A DNA stretch of 64,000 nt from Saprospiraceae bacterium (GTDB lineage: Bacteria; Bacteroidota; Bacteroidia; Chitinophagales; Saprospiraceae), in NCBI GenBank assembly GCA_016714445.1, contig JADJNF010000001.1, forward strand, positions 682,001-746,000, in the 5' to 3' direction. Made by a program: the position numbers and the translations under genes. The notes under the pieces were generated by a model. It was not told the origin of the DNA. It was given only the letters and a program-made list of their open reading frames with translations, and did no database searches. Below are positions 36,809 to 45,083 of this stretch, piece by piece; positions within the stretch are counted from its first letter, which is position 1, and every line of letters begins with the position of its first letter.

Positions 36809-37816
36809 TTAAACAGTTTCTTTTACTCGAATTTGCTCGTGATAATCACTTTCCGCATCTCTGGTGGTGGCAACATTTCCTTTATTCTCTCTGATGGTTC
36901 TGGAAAAAAGTGACAATTCCTTATCGGTTAAAAACTTCCATACCAATTTACCCCATGATGTGTGGTAAGTCAAATTATCATAAAATTCGGGGGCTATACG
37001 TTTGATCTCAGGCAATTTATTCCAGGGAACGTAAGAAAAATCATGGTGCTCATTATGATAACCTACATTAAATGCCAATTTATTTAACCAGCCATAATAA
37101 CTGTATGTCTCCTGATCCCCATCTACCAAATAATGCTCCTGAATCCATCTGCCACCCAGCGGATGCAAACCAACTGAAAAGAAAAATGAACTCGTCAGAT
37201 ATAAAATAGGCATAAGGCCAAAAAAGTAAATCAAAACAATATCAAAAGCCAATACAACTACCAGATCTATCCATACCCAAAGACTTGAAAACTGAATCTC
37301 ACGTAATCTTGGCGGCCTGGTTAGTTGAAATATCGGAAATAACAACAACCAAATGGCTTTACCAAAAAATGAATTTCCTATCAACTTGGCTTCCCATACA
37401 CTCGGAATATCGCCATCTATGTCATAATGCCCCTGAAAAGCATGATGTTTTAAATGGTATTTTCTGAATTGTACTGAACTTGGCAAGACATTGGGAAGAT
37501 CACAAAGTATTCCTGCCCACATATTGGCAATCCTGCTCTGAAATACCATATTGTGTGTACATTCATGAATCAAAACAAATAAAGCATGATTGGCAAATGC
37601 ACCGATGGCATAAGCAGCCAATAATATCACCCACCAACTCTGATCTCTTAAAACAACAGCTATCCCTAACTGTAAAATTACGATGCCGAAGATATAAAGA
37701 AATGTATTCGGATTTCTACCCATCAGCTTTTTAATCTCAGGGTATTTTTTAATTATTTCTTTGGTTCTCTTAATATGGGGTTCAGGGCTTTCGGAAAAAT
37801 TAAAACTTGTACGCAT
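36809..37816 (-). CDS. Fatty-acid desaturase resembling sphingolipid delta-4 desaturase (DES1)
   Basis: This 335-residue membrane-bound di-iron desaturase has all three histidine boxes: H-E-C-T-H near residue 85, H-L-K-H-H near 121, and H-N-E-H-H near 258. Several features match the eukaryotic dihydroceramide delta-4 desaturase rather than ordinary acyl desaturases. These are an N-terminal H-x-x-R-x-x-x-I-x-x-x-Y-P-E-I-K-x-L-M segment, E-H-Y-x-x-x-x-x-x-E-T-Y-S-Y-Y-G near 238, and N-V-G-Y-H-N-E-H-H-D-F. Bacteroidota make sphingolipids, so a role in desaturating the long-chain base of ceramide is plausible but inferred. It has its own TACTTTTG promoter 24 bases upstream. Confidence 0.84.
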   Translation of the reverse strand: MRTSFNFSESPEPHIKRTKEIIKKYPEIKKLMGRNPNTFLYIFGIVILQLGIAVVLRDQSWWVILLAAYAIGAFANHALFVLIHECTHNMVFQSRIANMWAGILCDLPNVLPSSVQFRKYHLKHHAFQGHYDIDGDIPSVWEAKLIGNSFFGKAIWLLLFPIFQLTRPPRLREIQFSSLWVWIDLVVVLAFDIVLIYFFGLMPILYLTSSFFFSVGLHPLGGRWIQEHYLVDGDQETYSYYGWLNKLAFNVGYHNEHHDFSYVPWNKLPEIKRIAPEFYDNLTYHTSWGKLVWKFLTDKELSLFSRTIRENKGNVATTRDAESDYHEQIRVKETV

Positions 37817-37840
37817 TTATATGTTTTTACTGTTAGGGTG

Positions 37841-37848
37841 CAAAAGTA
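37841..37848 (-). promoter_or_regulatory. -7 promoter element for the desaturase
   Basis: On the minus strand this reads TACTTTTG (TAnnTTTG), 24 bases upstream of the ATG at 37816. Confidence 0.55.
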
Positions 37849-37913
37849 GACAATTTAGTTTTCAATTCAGCAAACTATTTCATTATACTTTTTATTAATC
37901 TTAATGATCTAAA

Positions 37914-38465
37914 TCAGTACATTAAAACAACCCAGGTTTCAAATCCCGGCTCATCGTATCTGTGGACATCTTTAAATCCAACCTTAAAGTGGGCTTGTAG
38001 TGATCTTACGTTTCGTTCTGCTACTTCTGTTATAATGTATGTATAATTTGGTTTATACAGTTGAAAATAATGCGCATACAAACCTTGAAAAATGCCTTTC
38101 CCCCTGTAGTTTTTGTCAATACAAATTTGCCCCATTACGAGAAATTTTTCGGTGCCCAACTTTTTGTCTTCAACCATGAGATCGTCCAAAAGTACAAACA
38201 TAGAATGGAGAACCGGTATTTCATCTCTGAAATGTTTAGTCATAGCCAAAGCATAACCGATCACATTATCACCATCAGTTGCTATTATATGCGGAGCGAT
38301 TTGATTCATCTTTGTCAATAATTCAATATCGTGTTGCACTGTTACAAATCCTTGTTCCCGTTCTTCTTCGGCATCATTTTTATGCCTCAAATTTTCCTTT
38401 TGAAGTAATAAAATCTGTTGTAGTTCATCAGTGGTTTTAGCTGCGCTGTATTGAATTTGCATCAT
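37914..38465 (-). CDS. GNAT-family N-acetyltransferase
   Basis: This is a 183-residue cytoplasmic acetyltransferase. The acetyl-CoA binding core is visible near residues 108-125: a hydrophobic strand (M-G-Q-I-C-I-D) followed by Y-R-G-K-G-I-F-Q-G-L-Y, matching the R/Q-x-x-G-x-G/A loop. The following R-N-V-R-S-L-Q-A-H-F-K-V-G-F segment is the usual C-terminal GNAT helix and strand. The substrate cannot be inferred. Two ATG codons occur at the start (38465 and 38462), with a TAACTTTG element further upstream. Confidence 0.83.
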   Translation of the reverse strand: MMQIQYSAAKTTDELQQILLLQKENLRHKNDAEEEREQGFVTVQHDIELLTKMNQIAPHIIATDGDNVIGYALAMTKHFRDEIPVLHSMFVLLDDLMVEDKKLGTEKFLVMGQICIDKNYRGKGIFQGLYAHYFQLYKPNYTYIITEVAERNVRSLQAHFKVGFKDVHRYDEPGFETWVVLMY

Positions 38466-38522
38466 TTTATTGAAATTCGGGAGTTTTTAATAATTATTAC
38501 GACATATCGGTTTTTAATTTCA

Positions 38523-38530
38523 CAAAGTTA
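38523..38530 (-). promoter_or_regulatory. -7 promoter element for the GNAT gene
   Basis: On the minus strand this reads TAACTTTG (TAnnTTTG), 57 bases upstream of the ATG at 38465. Confidence 0.42.
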
Positions 38531-38678
38531 TCACAAGTTCCTCATTATTAGTAAAAATAATTATGAGTTGATCAATACTGCTACCACATCTTATTATAAA
38601 TTATTCTTTTCTGTTTTAAACAAATTAAAGAAAATTTTTATTCCTTTTTCCGACATAAAATCTTAGCTAAACTTTGAT

Positions 38679-38686
38679 TACTTTTG
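38679..38686 (+). promoter_or_regulatory. -7 promoter element for glmM
   Basis: TACTTTTG matches TAnnTTTG. It falls just after a TTG at 38674 that would otherwise be the longest start, so translation must begin downstream, most likely at the TTG at 38716. Confidence 0.55.
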
Positions 38687-38715
38687 CTACTTCAATCATT
38701 AAAACAAACACAACT

Positions 38716-40080
38716 TTGACATTAATAAAATCAATATCAGGTATCAGAGGCACGATAGGTGGGAGACCTGGTCAAAATCTTACTCCGGTAGATGTAGTAG
38801 AATGTACAGCAGGCTTAGGCATCTGGCTTAAAAGAAGAAATGGAAATCAAAAAATAGTTGTAGGGCGCGACGGTAGAATAAGCGGGAGCATTGTAAGTAA
38901 TTTAGCTGTCAATACACTGCTTTCTATGGGAATTGACGTGGTAGATCTCGGTCTTTCTACGACTCCTACTGTAGAAATGATGGTACCAAAACTGAATGCA
39001 GGCGCTGGCATCATTTTTACTGCAAGTCACAATCCTAAAGAATGGAATGCCTTAAAGTTTTTGACACATACTGGAGAATTTATATCTGCCGAAGATGGAC
39101 AGGAGATCATTGACATCATAAAAGAAGGTTCCTTAATATTTTCTGATGTAGATCATCTGGGAAAATACTGTACTTATGAAGGATCGATGGAATACCATAT
39201 TTCAGAAATCTTGAAATATCGCCATGTAAATTGTGAAGCTATTCAAAAAGCAGGTCTTCATGTAGTCGTAGATTGTATCAACTCCACTGGTGCTATTTCT
39301 TTGCCGCCATTATTGGATGCTTTGAGTGTCAAATATACCTTACTGAATGATGATAATTTTGGTCACTTTGCCCATAATCCTGAGCCTCTACCCAAACATC
39401 TTGAACAATTATCTCAGACTGTTATTGATCAAAAAGCACATTTGGGCATCAGTGTAGATCCTGATGTAGATAGGCTTGCTTTTGTAAATGAAGACGGCTC
39501 TATGTTTGGGGAAGAATTTACACTTGTAGCAGTGGCTGATTATATCTTGAGCAGAGAAAAAGGGAATACTGTCTCCAATCTCTCTTCTACCCGTGCGCTT
39601 GCCGATGTGACCAACAGACATGGCGGAAAATATAGTGCTTCAGCAGTCGGCGAAGTGAATGTAGTTAATGAAATGAAACGAACCAATGCCATCATAGGTG
39701 GAGAAGGAAATGGTGGAGTTATCGTCCCTGACTTACATTATGGTAGAGATGCATTGGCAGGCATAGCTATTTTCTTGTCTCTTTTGGCCGAAAAAGGAAT
39801 ATCGATGACCGAATTAAAAGCGACCTACCCTACTTATGTCATTATAAAAGATAAACTTGAGCTGACACCTTCGCTAGATCTCGATCTTATATTTGTAAAT
39901 ATCAAAGAGAGATTTAAAAATGAGAAAATAAATGAAATCGATGGACTAAAAATAGACTTTGCAGAAGGTTGGGTGCATATGCGCAAATCAAATACTGAAC
40001 CCATTGTTAGAATATATTGTGAAGCAAAAGACGACAACACCGCTCAATCTCTTATTCAAAAGGTAAAGTCCATCATATGA
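38716..40080 (+). CDS. glmM: Phosphoglucosamine mutase (phosphohexomutase family)
   Basis: This enzyme of about 454 residues interconverts glucosamine-6-phosphate and glucosamine-1-phosphate for cell-wall precursors. Motifs in order are the N-terminal I-K-S-I-S-G-I-R-G-T, the phosphoserine loop T-A-S-H-N-P near residue 98, the magnesium loop D-P-D-V-D-R near 250, the sugar loop G-G-E-G-N-G-G-V near 332, and the phosphate loop R-K-S-N-T-E-P near 428. I choose the TTG at 38716, which gives the family N-terminus. An earlier TTG at 38674 lies before the promoter element. Bacteroidota often label this protein phosphoglucomutase/phosphomannomutase. Its stop overlaps the next gene as ATGA. Confidence 0.86.
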   Translation: MTLIKSISGIRGTIGGRPGQNLTPVDVVECTAGLGIWLKRRNGNQKIVVGRDGRISGSIVSNLAVNTLLSMGIDVVDLGLSTTPTVEMMVPKLNAGAGIIFTASHNPKEWNALKFLTHTGEFISAEDGQEIIDIIKEGSLIFSDVDHLGKYCTYEGSMEYHISEILKYRHVNCEAIQKAGLHVVVDCINSTGAISLPPLLDALSVKYTLLNDDNFGHFAHNPEPLPKHLEQLSQTVIDQKAHLGISVDPDVDRLAFVNEDGSMFGEEFTLVAVADYILSREKGNTVSNLSSTRALADVTNRHGGKYSASAVGEVNVVNEMKRTNAIIGGEGNGGVIVPDLHYGRDALAGIAIFLSLLAEKGISMTELKATYPTYVIIKDKLELTPSLDLDLIFVNIKERFKNEKINEIDGLKIDFAEGWVHMRKSNTEPIVRIYCEAKDDNTAQSLIQKVKSII

Positions 40081-41558
40081 CAAAACAAAATTCAAACAGT
40101 CTGGAACAATATTTCGCACCATTTAGAAATAATATCATTGGCATAAACCAGGAGTTTGAATCTCCTTATGGTATTAAAAAAATAATATATGCCGACTGGA
40201 CAGCAAGTGGAAGGATGTACAGACCCATCGAAGAGCTTTTGATAGAAAAAATAGCTCCCTTCGTAGCCAATACACATACTGAGACAAATGTGACAGGGTC
40301 AACCATGACGCTTGCTTACAAAAAAGCGAAAGATATCATTAAAAAACATGTCCATGCCAAAGAAGGCGACATACTAATCTCTTCCAATTCAGGAATGACA
40401 GGTGTAGTCAATAAACTGCAGCGTATCATCGGTATAAAATTGCATGAAAAATTTCATGATAAAATAAAACTTGCTGAAGAAGACCGCCCCGTGATTTTTG
40501 TGACACATATGGAGCATCACTCCAATCAAACCTCCTGGATCGAAACCACAGGCGATGTAGTCGTGATAGATGCTTGTAATGAAGGTAAAGTTGATCTTGG
40601 CTGTTTGAAAAGTCTCTTGGATAAATATAAAAATAGAAAAGTAAAAATTGCTGCAGTCACATCTTGTTCTAATGTGACAGGCATTGATACACCTTATCAT
40701 ACTATAGCGGGCATGATGCATCATGCTGGCGGTTATTGTTTTGTGGATTTTGCATGTTCGGCACCTTACATAAATATAGATATGCATCCTGAAAAAAAAG
40801 ATGAGTATCTGGATGCTATATACTTCTCGCCACATAAGTTTTTAGGCGGGCCGTCGAGCTCAGGTATATTGATCTTTAATCAAAAACTATATACCAATAG
40901 AATTCCGGATAGTCCTGGAGGCGGTACCGTAGACTGGACCAACCCTTGGGGAGAACATAAATATCACGAAGAAATAGAAGCAAGAGAAGACGGCGGTACC
41001 CCGGCATTTTTACAGACGATAAGGGTGGCACTTTGTATCAAGTTGAAGGATGAAATGGGTGTGGAAAATATATTGGAACGAGAACATCAATTGCTGGAAA
41101 AAATTTGGAAGAAATTTGAGAGCCTTCCAAACCTACATGTGCTCGCAGACAATCATAAGCAAAGGCTTGGGGTTATTTCATTTTATATAGATGATCTTCA
41201 TTTTAACCTAGCGGTAAAACTACTTAACGACAGATTTGGTATTCAGATGCGTGGTGGTTGTTCATGTGCTGGTACCTACGGACACTATTTGCTGGAAGTA
41301 TCACATGAAAAGTCAAAAAAACTGACCGACGAGATATCATCTGGTTTTCTGGCCAATAAGCCAGGATGGGTGAGAATGTCTATCCATCCAACAACAACTA
41401 ATGCAGAGCTGGAAGAAATTCTGTTTGCCCTTCAAGAATTGTGTTTACATCATAAAGAATGGGCAGCCGATTATATATATGATGTACATACCAACGAATT
41501 TAAACATACATCAGAACCGGAAACCGAGAAAAAATTAGTGGATGAATGGTTTGAGTAA
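40077..41558 (+). CDS. Class V aminotransferase / SufS-like cysteine desulfurase
   Basis: This 493-residue PLP enzyme is of the class V fold. The PLP-binding lysine lies in F-S-P-H-K-F-L-G-G-P near residue 258, preceded by the D-F-A-C-S-A-P strand. A cysteine-bearing loop M-R-G-G-C-S-C-A-G-T-Y-G near residue 392 lies where SufS-type enzymes keep the sulfur-accepting cysteine. It is 80-100 residues longer than SufS, and its N-terminus reads Y-A-D-W-T-A-S-G-R. The start overlaps the stop of glmM by four bases, so translation is coupled. Activity as a desulfurase, selenocysteine lyase or epimerase cannot be separated from sequence. Confidence 0.82.
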   Translation: MTKQNSNSLEQYFAPFRNNIIGINQEFESPYGIKKIIYADWTASGRMYRPIEELLIEKIAPFVANTHTETNVTGSTMTLAYKKAKDIIKKHVHAKEGDILISSNSGMTGVVNKLQRIIGIKLHEKFHDKIKLAEEDRPVIFVTHMEHHSNQTSWIETTGDVVVIDACNEGKVDLGCLKSLLDKYKNRKVKIAAVTSCSNVTGIDTPYHTIAGMMHHAGGYCFVDFACSAPYINIDMHPEKKDEYLDAIYFSPHKFLGGPSSSGILIFNQKLYTNRIPDSPGGGTVDWTNPWGEHKYHEEIEAREDGGTPAFLQTIRVALCIKLKDEMGVENILEREHQLLEKIWKKFESLPNLHVLADNHKQRLGVISFYIDDLHFNLAVKLLNDRFGIQMRGGCSCAGTYGHYLLEVSHEKSKKLTDEISSGFLANKPGWVRMSIHPTTTNAELEEILFALQELCLHHKEWAADYIYDVHTNEFKHTSEPETEKKLVDEWFE

Positions 41559-41649
41559 TGAGTGATGAGATTTGAGTGAAAAAAAATGATTATATCCAAT
41601 CTACTTTCTAAATTATACCATACCTAAATCCGCATCATAAAATAACACC

Positions 41650-42783
41650 ATGCGCATCTACCTCGACAACGCTTCTACAACACCCATGCTCCCTGAAGTG
41701 ATAGATTATATGACGGAAGTAATGCACAATGATTTTGGCAACCCATCTTCCATCCATCAACATGGGCGTAAAGCAAAGTCAATTATCGAAAATGCACGTA
41801 AAGTAGTAGCCAAAGTGATCAATGCATCTCTGGGAGAAGTATTTTTTACCTCGTCTGCCACAGAAGCCAATAATATGGTGATAAAAAATGCGGTGCAAGA
41901 CCTTGGAGTACAAAGGATTATTTCATCTCCTACAGAGCATCACTGTATCTTACACACACTAGATTATCTTACTCATCATCATAAATGTGAAGTGATTTAC
42001 CTGCGAGTTGATGCTTATGGCATTATCGATTATCAACAGCTGGAAGATTTACTTTCGGGTACTTCTCTCAAAACATTGGTGAGCATCATGCATGGTAATA
42101 ATGAAATAGGGACCATGTCGGATACTATTAAAATCGGTCAGTTGTGCCACAAATACGGCGCTTTGTATCATTGTGATGCTGTGCAAACCATAGGGAAATA
42201 TCACATCGATGTGCAAGCGTCTTACATTTCTTTTTTATCGGGTTCTGCACATAAATTTCATGGACCTAAAGGTGTGGGTTTTGTTTTTATAAGTAATGAA
42301 AATATCATCACACCATACATACACGGTGGCGCACAGGAACGCAATATGCGAGCAGGAACTGAAAATGTAGCTGGTATCGCAGGTTTGGCAAAAGCACTCG
42401 AAATCATATGTGAAAGTACAGATAGTAACAAAAAAAAGATCCTATCACTCAGAACATTATTCAAAGACAAACTTCTTACTGAATTTATGGATATCACTTT
42501 TAATGGAAGTCAGGAAGGTGATTTTTTGGCACATGTACTTAGTGTTTCTTTTCCTCCCGGACCAAAGGCAGATATGCTCGTGATGAATCTTGATATTGCA
42601 GGTATTTCAGCATCCTCAGGTAGTGCGTGTAGTGCAGGTATAGAAGAAGATTCACATGTTTTGGTTGCAATAGGACATCCTGCGGAAAGGAAGACGATTA
42701 GATTTTCATTTTCACCTTTTAATACAGAAGAAGAAATTCTTTACACGGTAGAAAAGTTGAAAGAAATGACACCGGTCATATGA
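41650..42783 (+). CDS. Cysteine desulfurase, NifS/IscS type
   Basis: This 377-residue PLP enzyme takes sulfur from cysteine for iron-sulfur clusters and thiolated tRNA. It begins with the family pattern Y-L-D-N-A-S-T-T-P. The PLP lysine is in S-G-S-A-H-K-F-H-G-P-K-G near residue 202, and the active cysteine is in S-S-G-S-A-C-S-A-G near 326, the long-loop (class I) type. No scaffold protein gene follows. It is 91 bases after the SufS-like gene, so two desulfurase-type enzymes sit in tandem. Its last 8 bases overlap the end of the convergent pxpB. Confidence 0.9.
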   Translation: MRIYLDNASTTPMLPEVIDYMTEVMHNDFGNPSSIHQHGRKAKSIIENARKVVAKVINASLGEVFFTSSATEANNMVIKNAVQDLGVQRIISSPTEHHCILHTLDYLTHHHKCEVIYLRVDAYGIIDYQQLEDLLSGTSLKTLVSIMHGNNEIGTMSDTIKIGQLCHKYGALYHCDAVQTIGKYHIDVQASYISFLSGSAHKFHGPKGVGFVFISNENIITPYIHGGAQERNMRAGTENVAGIAGLAKALEIICESTDSNKKKILSLRTLFKDKLLTEFMDITFNGSQEGDFLAHVLSVSFPPGPKADMLVMNLDIAGISASSGSACSAGIEEDSHVLVAIGHPAERKTIRFSFSPFNTEEEILYTVEKLKEMTPVI

Positions 42784-43442
42784 ATTTCTGTTTCAGATTG
42801 CGCTGCAATTTCACTCTGTCTCCCGGCTTAACCTGACAAAATGGGGGTGAATAAAAATCTATCACCTTAAAATCTGTATGTCCGATTACATACCATCCAC
42901 CCGGGCTTTCCTGCGGATATATCCCTGTCTGGGCTCCGCCGATAGCAACAGATCCTGATAAAATCTTTAAGTCAGGAATTATTTTTCGAGGGATATGTAG
43001 TTTTTTATCCAAACCACCAAGATATAAAAAACCAGGTAAAAAGCCTATAAAATATACATCATAAAGTGCGGATGTATGCAAATCAACAATTTCGTTACGA
43101 GATAACCCGGCGTGAGACATCACTGAAGCCATATCTTTATTCTGACTCTTGTTATACTCTACTGATATTTCCCAAATTATTCCTTCTCCTTGGGCTATTA
43201 CAGGTGATTCTCCTTTTGCTACTATCAATTATTTCCAATATTTGAGCGTATGATATCACTTCCGGCATAAAAAAAACTGTCAAAGATGTATATCCGGGAA
43301 CCACATCTACTATCCCTTTGATTTGTTTTGATTCTATGCCTTTTCTTATTGCAGATATCTCAGCAAGTATTGAAGTATGTATTATTTGGTGCCATTCTAT
43401 GAGCACGCAACTTCTTCCAAAAGGCTTAATGCTACTCCACAT
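42776..43442 (-). pseudogene. pxpB: 5-oxoprolinase subunit PxpB, frameshifted
   Basis: Two overlapping frames make one PxpB. The upstream frame (from the ATG at 43442) holds the N-terminal domain, with G-Y-T-S-L-T-V-F-F near residue 50 and I-L-E-I-I-D-S-S-K. The downstream frame (to 42776) continues with G-E-S-P-V-I-A-Q and holds the C-terminal core: G-F-L-P-G-F-L-Y-L-G-G-L-D, I-P-R-K, G-S-V-A-I-G-G-A-Q-T-G-I-Y-P and S-P-G-G-W. The switch happens at a run of four A's (TTTT at 43214-43217 on the plus strand), where one extra base would shift the frame by +1. PxpB with PxpC opens 5-oxoproline using ATP. Loss of function, or a base error, are both possible. Confidence 0.82.
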
Positions 43443-44182
43443 CAGGCATTGGTTTTTTGACCAAAAGTCTTGCGAATAAGTATAAGTGATTCCACTACTG
43501 TAGCATGATCACCGTGAACGCATATCGTATCAGAATGTATGGGGATCATATTACCATCCATCGACTTCAAATGTCCATTAAGGATATTTGATACCTGTGT
43601 CAATACATTTTTTGGATCACTGATGACGGAACCATCAATACTGCGACTAACAAGAAATCCGTCGGAATCATAGCTTCTGTCTGCAAAACTCTCAAACATC
43701 ACCGCCATTCCTTTACTAGAAGCTGCCTTGGCCATTTCAGAACCGTAAGGAGCAAATATTTTCAGATGTGGATCAATAGAATATACTGTATTTACTATGA
43801 TTTCTGCTTCTCTTTTATTTTTAGCAGCAGTATTGTATAATGCACCATGAGCTTTCACATGGTTTAATTTACCTCCTAAACTTTCAGTTATAGATTTGAT
43901 GGCACAAATTTGATATCTAAGACAAGCGGACAACTCTTGAGCTGACATCTCCATATGCCGCCTCCCGAATCCTGAAAGATCCGGGTAAGAAGGATGAGCG
44001 CCAACTTCAATACCAAGTTCGATGGCAGCATAAATTGTGGTCTCGATAGTCAGAGGATCACCGCCATGAAAACCACAAGCTATATTTACCGCATCAACAA
44101 GTGGCAATATGGCTTTATCATTTCCGACCTTTAGGTTCCCATATGATTCGGCCATGTCGCAATTGATGTGAACTTTAATCAT
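43442..44182 (-). CDS. pxpA: 5-oxoprolinase subunit PxpA (LamB/YcsF family)
   Basis: This is a 246-residue subunit of the ATP-dependent enzyme that converts 5-oxoproline to glutamate. It opens with the family N-terminus (I-N-C-D-M-A-E-S-Y-G-N) and has A-C-G-F-H-G-G-D-P near residue 43 and G-A-H-P-S-Y-P-D-L-S-G-F-G-R-R near 72. Further segments H-V-K-A-H-G-A-L-Y-N and F-E-S-F-A-D-R-S-Y follow. I use the ATG at 44182, since an in-frame TTG at 44212 overlaps a promoter element. The stop shares one base with the pxpB start. PxpC, usually part of this set, is missing here. Confidence 0.9.
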   Translation of the reverse strand: MIKVHINCDMAESYGNLKVGNDKAILPLVDAVNIACGFHGGDPLTIETTIYAAIELGIEVGAHPSYPDLSGFGRRHMEMSAQELSACLRYQICAIKSITESLGGKLNHVKAHGALYNTAAKNKREAEIIVNTVYSIDPHLKIFAPYGSEMAKAASSKGMAVMFESFADRSYDSDGFLVSRSIDGSVISDPKNVLTQVSNILNGHLKSMDGNMIPIHSDTICVHGDHATVVESLILIRKTFGQKTNA

Positions 44183-44209
44183 TTTTATATTTTCTGATGA
44201 ATTATCAAA

Positions 44210-44217
44210 CAAAAATA
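44210..44217 (-). promoter_or_regulatory. -7 promoter element for pxpA
   Basis: On the minus strand this reads TATTTTTG (TAnnTTTG), 27 bases upstream of the pxpA ATG at 44182. Confidence 0.5.
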
Positions 44218-44301
44218 GAATACCAATGTAAAATTACAATTCTTTTGAAAAATACCCAATAGAATTTCACTCAGTAGCCTTTTATAATTCAGAACTATTT
44301 A

Positions 44302-44562
44302 AGAGTATGTTTAAATTTTCATGTTTGAGCGAAAGCAAGCAAATTTAATTTTAAACAAGATGACTGATTGTTCTCGTCTAATGACGAGAATTGAGTAAAA
44401 TACTTTACTCAATAAAGAAGGAACTGCGAACAACGGCTCGCAGCGAATACCAACAAAAGCCGGCAGCTACGACAATAACCTGTGCGCCTATAGAGCAATA
44501 TAACGAAGGAAAAAATAAAATTTGTCGCTTGCAGGCAAATGATGGAAGTTTAAACATACTCT
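44302..44562. mobile_element. MITE-like element with inverted ends and stacked hairpins
   Basis: This 261-base element has no open frame. Its ends are inverted copies: AGAGTATGTTTAAA at 44302-44315 is the exact reverse complement of 44549-44562, and similarity continues imperfectly for about 45 bases. Inside lie three consecutive hairpins: 44371-44390 (8-bp stem, 4-base loop), 44391-44412 (9-bp stem, 4-base loop) and 44425-44442 (5-bp stem). The interior is more GC-rich than its surroundings. No clear target-site duplication is visible. This is the shape of a non-autonomous element moved by a transposase encoded elsewhere. Confidence 0.78.
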
Positions 44563-44587
44563 AAGTTGCTTTTGTCTTTAATCATAT

Positions 44588-44595
44588 TATATTTG
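44588..44595 (+). promoter_or_regulatory. Promoter for the haem-binding protein gene
   Basis: TATATTTG matches TAnnTTTG, and a TTG at 44566-44568 stands 19 bases upstream as the -33 element, only 4 bases past the end of the MITE. The ATG is 19 bases downstream. Confidence 0.58.
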
Positions 44596-44614
44596 CTATC
44601 TCAAACAATAGAAA

Positions 44615-45064
44615 ATGAACAGAAAAAAAGTAGGTTTAGGTTTTTTAGGATTTTTTTTAGTCATCCAGTTGATCAGAATTGATAAGTCAACTCCTGCCGG
44701 TAATTTAAGCGATGATTTTATCGTTTCAGAAGCGACAGAAGAAAATGTTGCCATGTTAATAAAAAATGCATGTTATGATTGTCATTCCCATCAGACAGAA
44801 TATCCATGGTATGCACAGGTTGCCCCGGTATCATGGTGGATAAAAAATCATATTAATGAAGGTCGGAAACATCTGAATTTTTCAGTCTGGACCACATATA
44901 ATGCAAAAAAGCAAAAACATAAGTTGGAAGAATGTATTGAAATGATGGAAAATAATGAAATGCCACTAAAAAGTTTCACTTGGACACATCCTGAAGCAAA
45001 ACTTTCTGATGAACAAAAAGCCCTGCTTGTGAGTTACTTCAAAGTTAAATTTAATTCACTTTAA
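44615..45064 (+). CDS. Haem-binding domain protein with one CxxCH motif
   Basis: This 149-residue protein has an N-terminal hydrophobic segment (about 5-21) serving as a membrane anchor or signal. A C-Y-D-C-H-S-H motif near residue 54 binds haem covalently as in c-type cytochromes. The following segment Y-P-W-Y-A-Q-V-A-P-V-S-W-W-I-x-x-H matches the small Haem_bd family found in Bacteroidota. A methionine in E-M-P-L near residue 127 could be the second axial ligand. It likely carries electrons or senses redox state at the envelope. The dienelactone hydrolase follows 19 bases later. Confidence 0.84.
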   Translation: MNRKKVGLGFLGFFLVIQLIRIDKSTPAGNLSDDFIVSEATEENVAMLIKNACYDCHSHQTEYPWYAQVAPVSWWIKNHINEGRKHLNFSVWTTYNAKKQKHKLEECIEMMENNEMPLKSFTWTHPEAKLSDEQKALLVSYFKVKFNSL

Positions 45065-45083
45065 TTTTTATTAAAATCGCAAA

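Noticed and set aside
38451..38666. Open frame of 71 codons between the GNAT gene and glmM
   Set aside because: It overlaps the GNAT start, is made of AT-rich low-complexity residues and has no family pattern.
43210..43222. Programmed frameshift in pxpB
   Set aside because: The run is only four A's, with no stimulatory hairpin or stop recognised, and PxpB families are not known to use a shift; a lesion or base error is simpler.
44371..44442. Stacked hairpins as a CRISPR array or integron attC site
   Set aside because: The hairpins differ from each other, there are no equal spacers, and the conserved attC core ends are missing.
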